From: Gammaproteobacteria bacterium
GTDB taxonomy: Bacteria > Gemmatimonadota > Gemmatimonadetes > Longimicrobiales > Gaopeijiaceae
Direction: 5' to 3'
Assembly (NCBI GenBank): GCA_028821195.1
Contig: JAPPHB010000080.1
Span: forward strand, 62,001 to 126,000
Length of the DNA: 64,000 nucleotides
A program made the position numbers and the translations under genes. Shown in pieces: positions 46,301-56,808 of this stretch; position 1 is the first letter of the stretch, and every line of letters begins with the position of its first letter. Under the pieces are notes generated by a model, which was given only the letters and a program-made list of their open reading frames with translations, was not told where the DNA came from and made no database searches.

Positions 46301-46860
46301 CACAACCTCTCGGACTGGGACCCCAGGTCCAGAACCGTAATCTCTTCGTTGCTGTAGACGCAGATCTCGCCGGCGATCGCCAGGCTGGCGCGCACGATCT
46401 CCGGAGCCGAAAGCGCGGAATGCGCCCTGAGCGCGCGAGCCGCGGCCAGGGCATAGGCTCCTCCCGAGCCGATCGCCACCACTTCGTCGTCGGGTTCGAG
46501 GACGTTGCCGTCTCCTCCGATCAGAAACAGGTGTTCGGTGTCGGCCACCACCAACAGGGCATCCAGACGACGCAGCGCGCGATCCGTGCGCCAGTCCTTC
46601 GCCATTTCCACGCACGCGCGCGTCAGGTTCGAGGGAAACTGCTCCAGCTTGGCCTCCAGCGTCTCGAAGAGCGTGAACGCGTCCGCGACCGCCCCCGCAA
46701 ACCCGGCAAGGAAGCGGCCGTCCTTGAGCGTACGGACCTTGCGGGCCGCGGTTTTCACGATGGTGTCCCCCATCGTGACCTGACCGTCGGCCCCCATGGC
46801 GACCTGGCCCTCCTTGCGGACCGCGAGCACGGTGGTGCCGTGGAAACTCTGCGTGGTCAT
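46300..46860 (-). CDS. hslV: ATP-dependent protease proteolytic subunit HslV (ClpQ)
   Basis: [58 protein letters not shown]. Confidence 0.97.
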   Translation of the reverse strand: MTTQSFHGTTVLAVRKEGQVAMGADGQVTMGDTIVKTAARKVRTLKDGRFLAGFAGAVADAFTLFETLEAKLEQFPSNLTRACVEMAKDWRTDRALRRLDALLVVADTEHLFLIGGDGNVLEPDDEVVAIGSGGAYALAAARALRAHSALSAPEIVRASLAIAGEICVYSNEEITVLDLGSQSERL

Positions 46861-47070
46861 GTGTTCTCGGGTCCGGTGAGGGAAGGACATCGCGAAGCCC
46901 CATGTGCGAATGGGAGGACCGGCGAGCGAAAGATGCATCCAGTCAGGCAAAGAGTACACCCGGACGAAGGGCGGGTGCGGTCGATGGCATCCGGGAATCC
47001 GCGGGAACGGGGGCCCGACGGTCAGTGCGCGGGGGTCGCGACGGGTCGGGCGGGCTCGGGTCCCGCCGCG

Positions 47071-47988
47071 TCAGGCGCGCGGGTGCGCACCGCGGTAGAT
47101 GCGCTTGAGCCGTTCCCTGGATGTGTGCGTGTAGATCTGCGTCGTGGAAAGCGAGATGTGGCCCAGCAGTTCCTTGACCGACACCAGATCGGCGCCGGAG
47201 TCGAGGAGATGGGTCGCGAAGCTGTGCCGGAGCGAGTGAACGGAAAGCCCCTCCGCCTCTGCCCCGCGTTCCAGCGCATTGCGCACGACATACTGGATGG
47301 AGCGCCGCGAGAGGCGGCGGCCGTGGCGGCTTACGATGGCGGCGCGGCGGTCGCCGTCGTTCAGCGATACCACGCGCTCGCGGTGCGGTTCGTAGCGCCT
47401 GAGCGCCCGGACCGCGGCCCCGGTCAGCGGCACGATGCGCTCCTTGCGGCCCTTCCCCATCACGCGCACGCGGTCGGAGATCAGGTCGACGCGGTCGCGG
47501 TCGAGCCCGTGGAGTTCGGCCAGGCGCACCCCGCTTCCGTAGAGGATCTCCAGGACCGCCAGGTTGCGCGTGCCGAGAAAGGTGTTCTCGGACGCGCGCG
47601 CCTCTGCAACACGGAAGACGGCCTCCGCGTCGGCCTGCGACATGTGTCCGGGAAGGCGCTTGTCGGCGCGGGGCGTGCGCAGAGCACGCGCGGGATTGCT
47701 CTCAATGTGCCCTTCGAGGTGCAGGAAGCGAAACAGCGAGCGGAGCGCCGAGAGCTTGCGTCCCGAGGTGCGCCGGGAAAGCCGGCGGCGGCGGCAATGT
47801 CCGAGGAAGCCCCGCAGGGCGAGTCGGTCGACGTCGGTCCAGTTCCAGCCGGCGTGCCCGGTGTAGTCGGCGAAGAAGCGCTCGAAGTCCCGAATGTCGC
47901 GCCGGTATCCGGAGACCGTGTTCGGGGAAAGTTGTCGTTCGTCGGCCAGCGACCGCAGAAACTCGCCAGCCTCCGGACTCACGCTCAC
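47071..47988 (-). CDS. Tyrosine recombinase XerC/XerD
   Basis: YGSGVRLAELHGLDRDRVDL...MGKGRKERIVPL...SVHSLRHSFATHLLDSGADLVSVKELLGHISLSTTQIYTHTSRERLKRIY (R-K-H-R-H-Y); GTG start. Confidence 0.94.
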   Translation of the reverse strand: MSVSPEAGEFLRSLADERQLSPNTVSGYRRDIRDFERFFADYTGHAGWNWTDVDRLALRGFLGHCRRRRLSRRTSGRKLSALRSLFRFLHLEGHIESNPARALRTPRADKRLPGHMSQADAEAVFRVAEARASENTFLGTRNLAVLEILYGSGVRLAELHGLDRDRVDLISDRVRVMGKGRKERIVPLTGAAVRALRRYEPHRERVVSLNDGDRRAAIVSRHGRRLSRRSIQYVVRNALERGAEAEGLSVHSLRHSFATHLLDSGADLVSVKELLGHISLSTTQIYTHTSRERLKRIYRGAHPRA

Positions 47989-48004
47989 GCGGCCCCGCGC
48001 CTCC

Positions 48005-50671
48005 TCACCGCCGCCTGCGGGTCCGGGCGGTTCTGGTGCGGCGGCGGCCCTTGCCGGCGGCCTTGCGCGCGGCGGCCCGGGCCAGCAGATCAAGCGCCTC
48101 GTCGACTCCAAGGGACTCGGGACTCCGGCCCTTCGGGATGCTGGCGTTCACCTTGCCGTCCGTCACATAGGGCCCGTAGCGCCCCCTGTAGATGTTCAGG
48201 GGTTCGTCCGTCTCCGGGTGCCGGCCTGCGACCGCGAGCACGGGCCTGCCCGGCCTGACCTCCAGGAGCTGGAGCGCTTCCTCCAGCGTAATGTCGAACG
48301 CCCGCTCCAGCGAGTCGAGGTTGCGGTAGGTCTTCGCCCGGTTGACGTAGGGACCGTACCTGCCCAACCCGGCCTTCACCGGCTGCCCCGTCCCGGGGTC
48401 CTCACCCAGCGTGCGAGGAAGTGACAGCAGCCGGCGAGCGAAGGCCAGATCGACCTGTTCGGGTGACATCCCCTTCGGGAGGCTGGCCCGCTTCGGCTCC
48501 GCATCGTCTTCACCCAATTGAACATAGGGGCCGAACGGGCCGGTGCGGGCGTAGACGTTGAGTCCGGTTTCGTCCCGGCCGAGGGGGCTCCTGCCGCGCA
48601 GCCGCAGCTCGATCAGTTCCGAGGCCTTTTCCGGAGTCAGTTCATCGATCAGGAGGTCCACCGGAAGCGTAGCCCTTGGGCTGTCCTTCGCCTCCCCCCG
48701 CTGGAGAAAGACGTGCTGCTTGCCGATGCGAACGAGGAGGGGATCGCCCGTAGCCGGGTCGTCGCCCACGGCCAGGGCCGGATAGTCGATGCGGGGAAGC
48801 TCTTCCTCGATCCGCGTCTCCAGGCCGGGCGCGCCATCGCCATCGCCCCGGAAGAAGTCCGAGAGGAAGCGCACGTGATCGACGGATCCGCCGGCGATGC
48901 GGTCGAGGGCATCCTCCATTCCTGCCGTGAACTTGAGATCCACGTAGTGCGGGAAGTGGTCGCGCAGCAGATGTGTGACGCACAGGCCCACGTACGTGGG
49001 CACCAGGACGCCCTTCTTGCGGATTGCGTAGTTGCGCTCGCGGAGCTTGGCGAGCGTGGGTTCGTACGTGGAGGGTCGCCCGATGCCCTCCTCCTCGAGC
49101 TTGCGCACCAGCGTCGCCTCCGAAAAGCGCGAGCGTGGCTGTGTGCGGTTGCCCAGGGGCTTGACTTCGATGATGTCGACGCGCGCAGCCGGCTCGTCCC
49201 CGGAGGGAGGGTTCGCAAGGGTGGCCTCATCTCCGCCCACGATCTGACCCTCCACCAGCCTGGGCAGGATGACGTCCTTGCGACTCGTGCCCCACACACG
49301 CAGGAACCCGTCGAAACGCACCACTGTGCCCACCGACCGGAAGATGTGGCCGTCTTCGCCCGCATCCACCGTGAACTCGATGATGGTGCGGGCGATGCGC
49401 GCGTCGGCCATCTGCGAAGCCACGGCGCGTCGCCAGATCATCCCATACAACTTGAGCTGGTCGGCGTCCAGTATCCCACGGAGCGACTCGGGAGTGCGGC
49501 GGATCGAGGTCGGGCGGATGGCTTCGTGCGCTTCCTGCGCGCTGCGGGAGCGGGTCGCGAACTGACGCCGCTGGTGGTAGTTGGCTCCGAGCTTTTCGCG
49601 GATGAACCCGGCAGTCTCCGCCAGCGCGGCCTGGCTGAGGCTCACGGAGTCGGTGCGCATGTAGGTGATCAGACCCTGGCGGTCGCCCCCGCCCAGATTG
49701 ACCCCCTCGTAGAGCTGCTGCGCCAGCCTCATCGTCCGCCTGGGCGTCATGCGCAGCTTGGAGCTCGCCGCCTGCTGCAGGGTGGAGGTGATGAAGGGGG
49801 GCGCCGGGCGCCGCCGCGACTCCTTCTCCTCGACGCGCCCGACCCGCCAGGGACGGGTCGCCGTTGCCTCCCGGGCAACGCGGGCCGCCGCAGCTTCATC
49901 CAGCACCACCACGCCCGCGGAGCGCCGCAGCGCGCCGGTCCTGGCGTCGAAGTTCTTCGCGGTGGCGACGGTCTTGCCACCTGTGCGGATCAGATCGGCG
50001 GCGAAGCCGGCGTCTTCGCCGTCCCGCCCCGCGGGCCCGGCTTCGGCGAGGGTTGCCTTCACGGCCCAGTATTCGGAGGACCTGAACCTCTGGCGCTCCT
50101 CTTCTCTCTCCACCACGAGACGCAGCGCGGCGCTCTGCACCCGGCCGGCGCTCAGCCCGGCTCGCACCTTCTTCCAGAGCACGGGTGAGAGCGTGTAGCC
50201 GAACAGGCGATCAAGGACGCGGCGGGTCTCCTGTGCGCGGACCAGCTGTCCGTCCACCTGGCGCGGATCCTCAAGAGCGGCCCTGATGGCGCTCGACGTG
50301 ATCTCGTGGAATGCGATGCGCTGAACCGGGATGCGCGGCTTGAGGACCTCGAGGAGGTGCCAACTGATGGACTCGCCCTCACGGTCCTCGTCGGTCGCGA
50401 GGATGATCTCCTCCGCGTCGCGGACCTTCTTGCGAAGCGCGGTGATGTGCTTCTTCGACTCCGGGGGAATCACGTAGACCGGCTCGAAGTTCCCGTCGAC
50501 GTCAACGCCCAGCCTGGCCCACGGCTGCGAGCGAAGACGCTCCGGGATCTCCTTGGCGGTGCGGGGCAGGTCGCGGATGTGGCCAAAGCTCGCCGCCACT
50601 TCATAGTCCCGGCCGAGGAAGCGCTCTATGGTCTTGCCCTTCGCGGGCGATTCGACGATGACGAGCTTCAT
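48005..50671 (-). CDS. topA: DNA topoisomerase I
   Basis: MKLVIVESPAKGKTIERFLG; ATDEDREGESISWHL; QGLITYMRTDSVSLS; C-terminal basic tail. Confidence 0.97.
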   Translation of the reverse strand: MKLVIVESPAKGKTIERFLGRDYEVAASFGHIRDLPRTAKEIPERLRSQPWARLGVDVDGNFEPVYVIPPESKKHITALRKKVRDAEEIILATDEDREGESISWHLLEVLKPRIPVQRIAFHEITSSAIRAALEDPRQVDGQLVRAQETRRVLDRLFGYTLSPVLWKKVRAGLSAGRVQSAALRLVVEREEERQRFRSSEYWAVKATLAEAGPAGRDGEDAGFAADLIRTGGKTVATAKNFDARTGALRRSAGVVVLDEAAAARVAREATATRPWRVGRVEEKESRRRPAPPFITSTLQQAASSKLRMTPRRTMRLAQQLYEGVNLGGGDRQGLITYMRTDSVSLSQAALAETAGFIREKLGANYHQRRQFATRSRSAQEAHEAIRPTSIRRTPESLRGILDADQLKLYGMIWRRAVASQMADARIARTIIEFTVDAGEDGHIFRSVGTVVRFDGFLRVWGTSRKDVILPRLVEGQIVGGDEATLANPPSGDEPAARVDIIEVKPLGNRTQPRSRFSEATLVRKLEEEGIGRPSTYEPTLAKLRERNYAIRKKGVLVPTYVGLCVTHLLRDHFPHYVDLKFTAGMEDALDRIAGGSVDHVRFLSDFFRGDGDGAPGLETRIEEELPRIDYPALAVGDDPATGDPLLVRIGKQHVFLQRGEAKDSPRATLPVDLLIDELTPEKASELIELRLRGRSPLGRDETGLNVYARTGPFGPYVQLGEDDAEPKRASLPKGMSPEQVDLAFARRLLSLPRTLGEDPGTGQPVKAGLGRYGPYVNRAKTYRNLDSLERAFDITLEEALQLLEVRPGRPVLAVAGRHPETDEPLNIYRGRYGPYVTDGKVNASIPKGRSPESLGVDEALDLLARAAARKAAGKGRRRTRTARTRRRR

Positions 50672-51255
50672 GATGGGTGGGCTGGCGCCGGGTTGGAGGC
50701 TGGTTCGATCCCCTGGCGGGCGAGATGCGCGATCCGATCCGCCAGTGCGGCTACGGAAACGTCCTCGCTGTCGAGTGTCAAGCGGGCGAGACGGTAGTAC
50801 GGTTCGCGGCGGGCAAGCAAGCGCCGGGAGTGCTCGACGGGTCGGGGGACATCGAGGAGAGGTCGATCGACGCCCTGCCTGCGGGCCCGCTCCACCGCGG
50901 TCTCCGCGGTGACCTTGAGCCAGACGGACAGCGTGTCGGCGGCCACCCCCTCCATGTGGCCGGGCTGGGCGGCCCAGCCGCCCCCCGACGCGAGAACGGT
51001 CCGGTTTCGGCGGAGCAGGCGGCGCGCCACCCGCGCCTCGATGGCCCTGAACTCCCCCTCGCCGCCGCGGTCGAAGATGTCCGCGACCTCCTGCCCGGTC
51101 TCGCGCCGGACTTCCTCGTCGAAGTCGACGAACCGCCAGCCGAGCAGCCGCGCCACCTCGCGACCGACGGCCGACTTGCCGCTGGCCATGAAGCCGATCA
51201 GGAGGATCCGGGAAGGAGGGGGCGGGGCACCCCCGCCGTCGGCCGGGTCATTCAT
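50668..51255 (-). CDS. aroK: Shikimate kinase
   Basis: ILLIGFMASGKSAVGREVARLLGWRFVDFDEEVRRETGQEVADIF. Confidence 0.93.
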   Translation of the reverse strand: MNDPADGGGAPPPPSRILLIGFMASGKSAVGREVARLLGWRFVDFDEEVRRETGQEVADIFDRGGEGEFRAIEARVARRLLRRNRTVLASGGGWAAQPGHMEGVAADTLSVWLKVTAETAVERARRQGVDRPLLDVPRPVEHSRRLLARREPYYRLARLTLDSEDVSVAALADRIAHLARQGIEPASNPAPAHPS

Positions 51256-52456
51256 GACGCTGCCGCCGGTCGCGCAGGTAGGCGGTGTAGCCCTCGTAGT
51301 TCCGGCGCATTTCGGAGAGGCTGTCGCCCCCGAACTTCTCGATGAGGGCGTCGGCCACCACGAGGGCGGCCATGGCCTCCCCCACCACCGCGGCTGCGGG
51401 CACGGAGCAGACGTCGCTCCGCTCCACGGCGGCGTCGGCCACCGAGCCGTCCCGCAGGTCCACGCTGGGCAGCCGCTTGCGCAGCGTCGAGATGGGCTTC
51501 ATGGCGGCGCGGATCACGAGAGGCTCGCCGGTTGTGACCCCGCCCTCCAGGCCGCCGGCCCGGTTGGAGGGGCGTGCGTACCCGCTCGGTGGCCGGTCGC
51601 CGGGGGCGGGCTGAATAGGATCGTGCACGCGCGACCCCAATCGTCGGGCGCCCTCGAACCCGAGGCCCAACTCGACCCCCTTGATGGCGTGAATCGACAT
51701 CATCGCCCCCGCCAGGCGGCCATCCAGCTTGGTGTCCCAGGAGATGTAGCTCCCCAGGCCCACGGGCACATGCCGGACCACGACATCGAAGATGCCTCCG
51801 AGCGTGTCTCCTTCCTCCTTGGCCCGGTCGATGGACGCGATGACGCGGTCCGCCGCGTCCGAATCCAGCATTCGCACCGGGGAAGCGTCCGCGGCGGCGT
51901 TGAGGTCGGCCGGAAGCTCGCGCGGGAGAGTGGCCTCGATATCCCCGATCGAGGTCACGTGCGACCCTACCGTGATCCCGAACTCCCGGAGCAGGGTCCT
52001 GGCCACGGCGCCGCACGCCACCCGCGCGGCCGTCTCGCGCGCGCTCGCCCGCTCCAGAATGTCGCGGGTGTCGTGTCGGTCATATTTGAGCACCCCGACC
52101 AGATCGGCGTGTCCCGGGCGCGGCAGATGCATGCGGCGCAACGCCTTGGGGTTGCCTTCGGGATCCGGCCGGGCATGGCTCATCGCCGTGGTCCAGTTCT
52201 TCCAGTCGCGGTTCCAGAGCAGCATACCGATGGGAGAACCGAGCGTCTCGCCCAGACGCACACCGGAGATCAGCTCGATGCGGTCCGCTTCGATCTGCAT
52301 GCGGCGGCCGCGGCCGTAGCCGGCCATGCGGCGCTTCATGTCGGGGTCGACATCGCGCTCGGTCGATAGGGGCATCCCTGCCGGCAGCCCTTCCAGAATC
52401 GCCAGCAGGCCGCGTCCGTGGGACTCGCCGGCCGTCCGAAAGCTGATTCGCCTCAT
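51248..52456 (-). CDS. aroC: Chorismate synthase
   Basis: RTAGESHGRGLLAILEGLPAGMPLS; RPGHADLVGVLKYDRHDTRDILERASARETAARVACGA. Confidence 0.97.
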   Translation of the reverse strand: MRRISFRTAGESHGRGLLAILEGLPAGMPLSTERDVDPDMKRRMAGYGRGRRMQIEADRIELISGVRLGETLGSPIGMLLWNRDWKNWTTAMSHARPDPEGNPKALRRMHLPRPGHADLVGVLKYDRHDTRDILERASARETAARVACGAVARTLLREFGITVGSHVTSIGDIEATLPRELPADLNAAADASPVRMLDSDAADRVIASIDRAKEEGDTLGGIFDVVVRHVPVGLGSYISWDTKLDGRLAGAMMSIHAIKGVELGLGFEGARRLGSRVHDPIQPAPGDRPPSGYARPSNRAGGLEGGVTTGEPLVIRAAMKPISTLRKRLPSVDLRDGSVADAAVERSDVCSVPAAAVVGEAMAALVVADALIEKFGGDSLSEMRRNYEGYTAYLRDRRQRHE

Positions 52457-52578
52457 GTGGTTGAATCTCCCGGAGAGAGGTTTGGCGGAGTCATAGCCAA
52501 CCCTCCCCCGGTCGTCAACCCGGCGCGTATGCCGCGACCCGGAGGAGGCCGGGCCCGCAGCCTGCGCCCGAGCTGCAT

Positions 52579-54033
52579 TCAGGTCTCGATGTACGGCGTC
52601 ACCAGGATGACCAGATCGCGCTGGATCGTCTGCCTGCGGTCGACGCGGAAGAGGGCGCCGAGCACCGGAATCCTCATCAGCAGAGGAATGCCCGAGCGGC
52701 TCTCGATCTCCTCGGTCACCGTCAAACCGCCGATGACCACCGTTTCGCCGTCCTGAACCAGCACGCGGGAAGACGCTTCCTGCGTATGGAAGATGACTCC
52801 GGCGTCGGACGCGGCCGGGGTGAACTCCGCAAAGGAGCGTTCCGCATGCAGGTCGAGCAGGACGTGGCCTCCCTCGGTGACATGCGGCGTTACCTCAAAG
52901 ACGATACCCGTCTCCTGGATTTCCACCGCAGCCGTAGGCACCACCGGAGACTGGAGCCCTCCCGCGCTTCCGGCACCCGCGTCCAGCACCCTGATTGGCG
53001 TGCGTTCGCCCACCAGGATGCGGGCGGTCTGGTTGTCCAGCACGGAGATGTACGGGGCCGCCTCCATGCGAGACAGGTTGAGCGTCTCGAGCGCTTCCAG
53101 GAAGGCCAGCAGCGTGTGCCGTCCCAACACCAGCGAGGTCAGCACGGAGAGCGCGGACCCCGAGATGCGGGTTGTTGCGTTGCCGAGTGCGGAGATGGAG
53201 CTTCCGTCCAACAACACCATGTCGCCGCTGACCGCTTCGCCGGCTGCCTCGCTCCCGGGGGCCTCTGCGCCCGTCCCCCCGGTGTCTTCGCCGGGATCCG
53301 CTGCGCCGGATGGGAGCAACAAATGGCGGCCGCGCGAGTCCCGGAGATCATAAGCGACCCCGAGTTCCTCCAGACCGGTTCGGTTCACGAAGACGATCCG
53401 GGCAGAGATGGTGATCTGGGGAGCGCGGATGTCGAGTTCCCCGACGAGCGCTTCGACCTGGGCCAGCACTCTGGGGACATCCGTCACGATGACGCTGTTG
53501 GTGGCCATCGAGAGGGATGCGCTGCCGCGGTCGCTCAGGAGCGATTGCGCGGCGGGCAGCAGGTCGGCGGCGGTCGCGTAGCTCATGTGAAACACCCCGG
53601 TTTCGAGGGGTTCAACGTCTTCGCGCCGGTTCAGGTTCTCAATGTCGTCCACCCTGAGTATGCCGTTTTCCAGCTCGTGCGCGGCCAGCCCGTGCGAATC
53701 GAGAATGACGCGAAGGGCTTCGTCCCAGGGCTGGTCCCGGATATCGGCCGACACGATGCCGGATACGTCGGCCCCGGGGACGATGGAGATGCCCGCGAAC
53801 TCCGAGAATGTGAAGAGCACGTCCCGGAGGGGAGCGGAGACGAAGGTGGCGGTGATGCGCGGTTCCCCGGGCCGCTGCTGCTCAACCTGCCGTGCGAGCA
53901 TTGCGGGGGTAGCCGCGCCAGCGAGATGAACATCCCGGGAGCCGGGCGCACCTGGGGACACCTCGCCGTGGACGAGGGAAACACTTATCCACGGCCACCC
54001 AAGGCACAGCCACGCGGTCAGCATCGGTCTCAT
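52579..54033 (-). CDS. Type II/IV pilus secretin family protein (PilQ-like, short)
   Basis: C-terminal secretin domain APYISVLDNQTARILVGERTPIRVL...VFEVTPHVTEGGHVLLDLHAERSF...GETVVIGGLTVTEEIESRSGIPLLMRIPVLGALFR. Confidence 0.88.
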   Translation of the reverse strand: MRPMLTAWLCLGWPWISVSLVHGEVSPGAPGSRDVHLAGAATPAMLARQVEQQRPGEPRITATFVSAPLRDVLFTFSEFAGISIVPGADVSGIVSADIRDQPWDEALRVILDSHGLAAHELENGILRVDDIENLNRREDVEPLETGVFHMSYATAADLLPAAQSLLSDRGSASLSMATNSVIVTDVPRVLAQVEALVGELDIRAPQITISARIVFVNRTGLEELGVAYDLRDSRGRHLLLPSGAADPGEDTGGTGAEAPGSEAAGEAVSGDMVLLDGSSISALGNATTRISGSALSVLTSLVLGRHTLLAFLEALETLNLSRMEAAPYISVLDNQTARILVGERTPIRVLDAGAGSAGGLQSPVVPTAAVEIQETGIVFEVTPHVTEGGHVLLDLHAERSFAEFTPAASDAGVIFHTQEASSRVLVQDGETVVIGGLTVTEEIESRSGIPLLMRIPVLGALFRVDRRQTIQRDLVILVTPYIET

Positions 54034-54536
54034 CGCCCCACTCTCCCTGGTGGCCGACTCAGGTGCAGCTCCCGCTGCTCTCCAATGCCGAACCGGCGGA
54101 TCTCTACGATCACGTACTCCGGCTCGACCCGGAGGACTCTCATTTCACCGAGAACCGCATCCTGGCGAAGGCGAAACGTGCCTTCACCCGTGGCGGCCGC
54201 GGCCGCCGGGATCGCCGTCCCGGAACTGACCAGAGCGACGCTCTCCCCGACGTTGGGAGAATGGATGACGCCGATGAGCCGAAGGTCCTCGAACCTGGTG
54301 CCTGCCGCGTTGCCGGGCAGAAGCCGTTCAAACGGGTCACGCCGGTCGCCTGCCGGGTAAACGAAGACTTCACGGTCGAGACCCGGCTCGCCCGTCTCGT
54401 CGCTCAGGTTCGCTTCGGACTGCGTCCCGGGGACGCCATCGCCGGCGGACGCCGGAGGTCGAGCCTGCCGGATGATGGTCCAGGGAGCAAGCAACGGGGC
54501 CACCAGGGCGACCATGAGTAACAGTTTCACATTCAT
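54030..54536 (-). CDS. PilP-like pilus assembly protein
   Basis: 168 aa; YPAGDRRDPFERLLPGNAAGTRFEDLRLIGVIHSPNVGESVALV PilP-like; position between secretin and pilO. Confidence 0.7.
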   Translation of the reverse strand: MNVKLLLMVALVAPLLAPWTIIRQARPPASAGDGVPGTQSEANLSDETGEPGLDREVFVYPAGDRRDPFERLLPGNAAGTRFEDLRLIGVIHSPNVGESVALVSSGTAIPAAAAATGEGTFRLRQDAVLGEMRVLRVEPEYVIVEIRRFGIGEQRELHLSRPPGRVGR

Positions 54537-55147
54537 CGGACGACCTCCGCCGGCGTTCCGTTCGATCCGCCGAGGGCGGGCCCCGTCCCTGTCGGCGGAC
54601 GCACAAATGTCTCGATCCGAAATCGGGCGCGCACCGCCGGACCCTCCTCCACGGCCGGATCGGGGATCGAGATCATCTCCAGTTCCATCGGCGTAACGAT
54701 GCGCGGCAGCGACGCGACCGCGGTCAGAAAACGGGCCACCTCGTGGTAGCCGCCCACCACGGACATCTCGTAGGTCCGGCTCGTGTAGAAGGGATTCGCC
54801 TCCTCCTCTCCGGGGCGCAGGAAAGCCAGGTCTCCGAGCCCCGACCGCCGGGCCTCGACCGCCAGTGACTCCAGAAGCGCCGGGACCTCCTCCGTGCGGG
54901 GGATCAGCTGCTCGAGGCGCGCGATGTGATCCGAGTAGCGTCTCAGTCGGCTCGCAAGTTGCGCGGTCCCCCCGGGCAGCAGGTTCCGAGCGCGTTCGTT
55001 GCCGGCCTCCAGCTGCTCCAGACGGCGCGTCAGCCGCTGCACCTCCCCTTCCCGGCTGCGGTGCTCACGATAGAACAGAGCTGCGGCCAGCGTCACCAGC
55101 ACCGCCGCCAGCAGCGCGGGCCGCGGACCCGGCATCACGATCATCAT
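54533..55147 (-). CDS. PilO-like inner membrane pilus assembly protein
   Basis: Single N-terminal TM + coiled coil (QRLTRRLEQLEAGNERARNLL) + ferredoxin-like region SRTYEMSVVGGYHEVARFLTAVASLPRIV. Confidence 0.85.
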   Translation of the reverse strand: MMIVMPGPRPALLAAVLVTLAAALFYREHRSREGEVQRLTRRLEQLEAGNERARNLLPGGTAQLASRLRRYSDHIARLEQLIPRTEEVPALLESLAVEARRSGLGDLAFLRPGEEEANPFYTSRTYEMSVVGGYHEVARFLTAVASLPRIVTPMELEMISIPDPAVEEGPAVRARFRIETFVRPPTGTGPALGGSNGTPAEVVR

Positions 55148-55770
55148 GCCGGGTTGCCCACGGTTGGGCGGGGCTGGTAGGAGACACGGAGCACAAAGGC
55201 GCTGAGAACCCATTCCGCACCGGCCGGCAGTCGTTCCGCCACCTGCTCGGTACCGACCAGGCTGACGGAAGTCAGGAAGGGAGAGGCCTCCAGCCGGTTC
55301 ATGAAGCGCGTCAGGGCAAAGGTGTTGGCGGTTCGTCCCTCGATCTCCACCTGGACCTTGTCCCCGCCGCCCGCTTGCGCGATACGCGTCAACCAGGTGA
55401 ACTCCGGCATTGCAGCCGCCACTTCATCGAGGATGTGGGACCAGACGTACCGCCCCTGGTCGAGCTCCCGGATAACCTGCACTCGCGCGGCCACGGAATC
55501 GCGTCCGGCACGCAATTGGTCCGCAGAGGAGATCAGACCGGCCAGTGCGGTCGAGTCGCCCATGGCTCGAGTGACTCGATCCTCCAGAACTCGCTGACGA
55601 TCGCGGGCACCCGGGTAAAGCAACGCCAGTACCAGGAGGGTGGCCAGCCCGGGAACGTTCGCCGCCAGGTGCCACGGCGACGCGGCTTTCGGAGGCGACG
55701 CACCCGCTGACGATCGCCGCCTGCGCGTGGCGTGGGCCGACCCCCCGGGCATCAGGTTGATTTCGATCAC
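55144..55770 (-). CDS. PilN-like fimbrial assembly protein
   Basis: MIEINLMPGG N-terminal motif; TM; coiled coil; VEIEGRTANTFALTRFMNRLEASPFLTSVSLV. Confidence 0.88.
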   Translation of the reverse strand: MIEINLMPGGSAHATRRRRSSAGASPPKAASPWHLAANVPGLATLLVLALLYPGARDRQRVLEDRVTRAMGDSTALAGLISSADQLRAGRDSVAARVQVIRELDQGRYVWSHILDEVAAAMPEFTWLTRIAQAGGGDKVQVEIEGRTANTFALTRFMNRLEASPFLTSVSLVGTEQVAERLPAGAEWVLSAFVLRVSYQPRPTVGNPA

Positions 55771-56804
55771 CGGTCGCGACTCCGTGGGAATGAGCGCAAC
55801 GCCAGGCCCACCGGCAACAGCAGCATGGGCGCGACTTCTTCCAGCTCGACATCAACGCAGGCATCGGGACGGACGGGAATCCGTTCGAAGGGGTTGGCGA
55901 CGTGTGTTTCGACGGAGAGGATGCGGCCCAGCGCCTCGGCCAGACCCGGGATCCGGGCACCCCCGCCGCTCAGGTAGACGCGCCCCAGACCAAGGTCGGC
56001 GGACCTCGTCTTCAGGAAGGCCGACGCCCTCCCCAGTCCCACGGCCATTTCGTCCGCGGCGGACTCGATGACCGCCTCCAGGCCGGGCGATACCCGCTGG
56101 CTGCGAATCATCGCTTCCGTAGACCGTGCCCCCAGGCCCGTCTCCCGCTGGGCGGCCTTGCACAGGGAGCGCACGCCGAAGTGGAAATCGCGCGTGACGA
56201 CGGGGATTCCTTCCTCCACAACGACCACAGTGGTCGTCTCCCAGCCAATGTCGGCGGCCATAACGACACCCTCGGCCGCTTCGGGATGGTTGTGGATCAA
56301 GGCATTTCTCAGCGCAAAGCCATCTACGTCAAGGACTTCGACCGTGATCCCGGCAGTGCGCACGACTTCGGTGGCCTCATGCACCAGGTCGCGCTTGGCT
56401 GCCACCAGAAGGACATCCATGGGATCCCCGGGGGTGAGGATCTGGAAGTCCAGTTCGACGCTGGCGGTATCGAAGGGAAGATGCTGTTCGGCCTCCCAGC
56501 GGATTACCTCCCGCAACTCGGACGGCTTCATGCGCTCCAATTCGATCCGCTTGGCAATGACACCGTGACCCGCGACGCCGGTCACTACTCGACCCTGCTT
56601 CAGTCCGGAGTCCCGGAACAGTTTGACGACCGCTTCAACCACGGCAGTGCCGGCGCGTGCATCATCGCTTCCCTCCCTCAACGCGCGCATCGCAATCCGG
56701 GAGACTTCGGGAGCGTGCCTCGCATGGCTCATCTGCACGACCTTGAGGTATCGGCTCCCGACATCGAGCCCGAGGGACACTTGCGCGCGCCTGAACCAGC
56801 CCAT
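55767..56804 (-). CDS. PilM type IV pilus actin-like ATPase
   Basis: SLGLDVGSRYLKVVQMS...KPSELREVIRWEAEQHLPFD...LSGGGARIPGLAEALGRIL. Confidence 0.93.
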   Translation of the reverse strand: MGWFRRAQVSLGLDVGSRYLKVVQMSHARHAPEVSRIAMRALREGSDDARAGTAVVEAVVKLFRDSGLKQGRVVTGVAGHGVIAKRIELERMKPSELREVIRWEAEQHLPFDTASVELDFQILTPGDPMDVLLVAAKRDLVHEATEVVRTAGITVEVLDVDGFALRNALIHNHPEAAEGVVMAADIGWETTTVVVVEEGIPVVTRDFHFGVRSLCKAAQRETGLGARSTEAMIRSQRVSPGLEAVIESAADEMAVGLGRASAFLKTRSADLGLGRVYLSGGGARIPGLAEALGRILSVETHVANPFERIPVRPDACVDVELEEVAPMLLLPVGLALRSFPRSRDR

Positions 56805-56808
56805 CGGC

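Noticed and set aside
46288-48258. 656-aa plus-strand ORF opposite hslV and xerC/D
   Set aside because: Overlaps well-supported genes on the opposite strand; no recognisable motif
48518-52369. Long plus-strand ORFs opposite topA and aroC (48518-50188, 50909-52369)
   Set aside because: Antisense shadows of topA and aroC
52786-54360. 524-aa plus-strand ORF opposite the secretin
   Set aside because: Antisense of the secretin/pilP coding sequence; no domain
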